Positions 5,603 to 6,101 of a stretch of DNA of 6,101 bases are shown one piece after another. The notes under the pieces were generated by a model. It was not told the DNA's origin. It did not search any database and saw nothing but the letters and a program-made list of their open reading frames with translations. This DNA comes from Bryobacterales bacterium. GTDB lineage: Bacteria; Acidobacteriota; Terriglobia; Bryobacterales; Bryobacteraceae. The stretch covers positions 4,394-10,494 of the forward strand of contig PKYZ01000184.1 in NCBI GenBank assembly GCA_003132865.1, in the 5' to 3' direction. How positions within the stretch are numbered: the stretch's first letter is position 1; each line of letters begins with the position of its first letter. The translations under genes were made by a program, and so were the position numbers.

Positions 5603-5610
5603 GTTATAAT
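5603..5610. promoter_or_regulatory. Possible shared bidirectional -10 element
   Basis: TTATAA (5604-5609) is self-complementary. It reads as TATAAT on the plus strand (5605-5610) and TATAAC on the minus strand (5608-5603). On the plus strand transcription would start near 5617, giving a leader of about 28 nt to the glycosylase ATG at 5645. On the minus strand it would start at or just inside the VWA ATG, giving a leaderless message. No convincing -35 is seen in either direction. Confidence 0.4.
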
Positions 5611-5644
5611 GACGGACGTGGCTGCTCGCAGCCCTGTTACAATA

Positions 5645-6101
5645 ATGCGCAAAGCCATCCACCATCTGCAAGCCGCCGATCCGGTTATGGGCGGCATCAT
5701 CCAGCGCGTCGGCCCTTATCGCATCGAGTTTCGCGATCCGGGCTTCGAGACGCTGGTCAAGTCCATCGTGTACCAGCAGCTCAGCGGGCGCGTCGCACAG
5801 GTGATCTTCGGGCGCCTGGCGGCCGCGGTTCCCGGAGGCCTGCTGACGCCGGAAAACATCCTGGCGCTGCGGCCTGCCAAGATGCGCACGCTGGGCCTCT
5901 CGAAACAGAAAACCGCCTACATTCGCGATCTGGCGCGCCTCACCCGCGATGGTACAGTCGACTTCGCCGGACTGCCCGCGCTCCCCGACGCCGAGGTGAT
6001 CGAGCGGCTCACCAAAGTCAAGGGCGTGGGAGTCTGGACCGCGCACATGTTTCTGATCTTCGCCCTGCGCCGCACCAATGTGCTGCCCAGCGGCGATCTG
6101 G
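5645..6101 (+). CDS. DNA-3-methyladenine glycosylase, AlkA/HhH-GPD family (partial)
   Basis: Base-excision repair enzyme that should remove alkylated purines from DNA. It is cut by the window end after 152 complete codons and probably lacks a short C-terminal part. ADPVMGGIIQRVG opens the protein at about 11-23. FETLVKSIVYQQLSG (34-48) is the family's conserved first helical motif. The helix-hairpin-helix DNA-binding motif is VKGVGVWTAHMFL (125-137, with G127 and G129). D151 in LPSGDL is the expected catalytic aspartate, just before the cut. An in-frame ATG at 5609 would add 12 residues and has AGGG 5 nt upstream. I prefer 5645 because family members usually begin close to the KAIxHL stretch, and because TATAAT at 5605-5610 would start transcription after 5609. 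It is divergent from the VWA gene, with 45 bp between the start codons. Confidence 0.9.
   Translation, partial: MRKAIHHLQAADPVMGGIIQRVGPYRIEFRDPGFETLVKSIVYQQLSGRVAQVIFGRLAAAVPGGLLTPENILALRPAKMRTLGLSKQKTAYIRDLARLTRDGTVDFAGLPALPDAEVIERLTKVKGVGVWTAHMFLIFALRRTNVLPSGDL

Noticed and set aside
5600..6046. 149-codon N-terminal extension of the VWA reading frame
   Set aside because: It is antisense to the glycosylase gene and would bury the signal peptide that begins at 5599.

Overview
The window is GC-rich bacterial DNA, most likely from an Acidobacteriota genome of the Bryobacterales/Solibacter kind. Two genes point there. One is a secreted protein of the 'VWFA-related Acidobacterial domain' type. 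The other joins a FecR domain to a tryptophan-rich DUF6600-type region. This placement is inferred from protein families; there is no rRNA or marker gene in the window. I see no mobile element, CRISPR array, tRNA or rRNA.

Layout from left to right: (1) a minus-strand PleD-like response regulator fused to a GGDEF diguanylate cyclase; (2) a divergent intergenic region of about 200 bp, unusually rich in small palindromes and with a good -10 for the cyclase gene; (3) a plus-strand exported FecR/DUF6600 protein closed by a strong intrinsic terminator; (4) a 102-residue plus-strand coiled-coil protein of unknown function, preceded by a long perfect-stem hairpin; (5) 24 bp later, a plus-strand RmlD-type dTDP-4-dehydrorhamnose reductase; (6) a minus-strand exported von Willebrand A protein whose 3' end overlaps the reductase gene by 20 bp; (7) a plus-strand AlkA/HhH-GPD type DNA-3-methyladenine glycosylase, cut by the window end and divergent from (6) across only 45 bp.

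The genes do not form one obvious pathway. A loose cell-surface theme runs through them: c-di-GMP signalling, two exported proteins with putative protein- or polymer-binding domains, and one deoxysugar enzyme. The DNA repair gene at the end looks unrelated. No convincing new multi-gene system is visible. The most interesting material is in the short non-coding stretches: phased AACGTG half-sites over the cyclase promoter, a 37-nt hairpin before the coiled-coil gene, and a self-complementary TTATAA that could act as a -10 in both directions between the last two genes.
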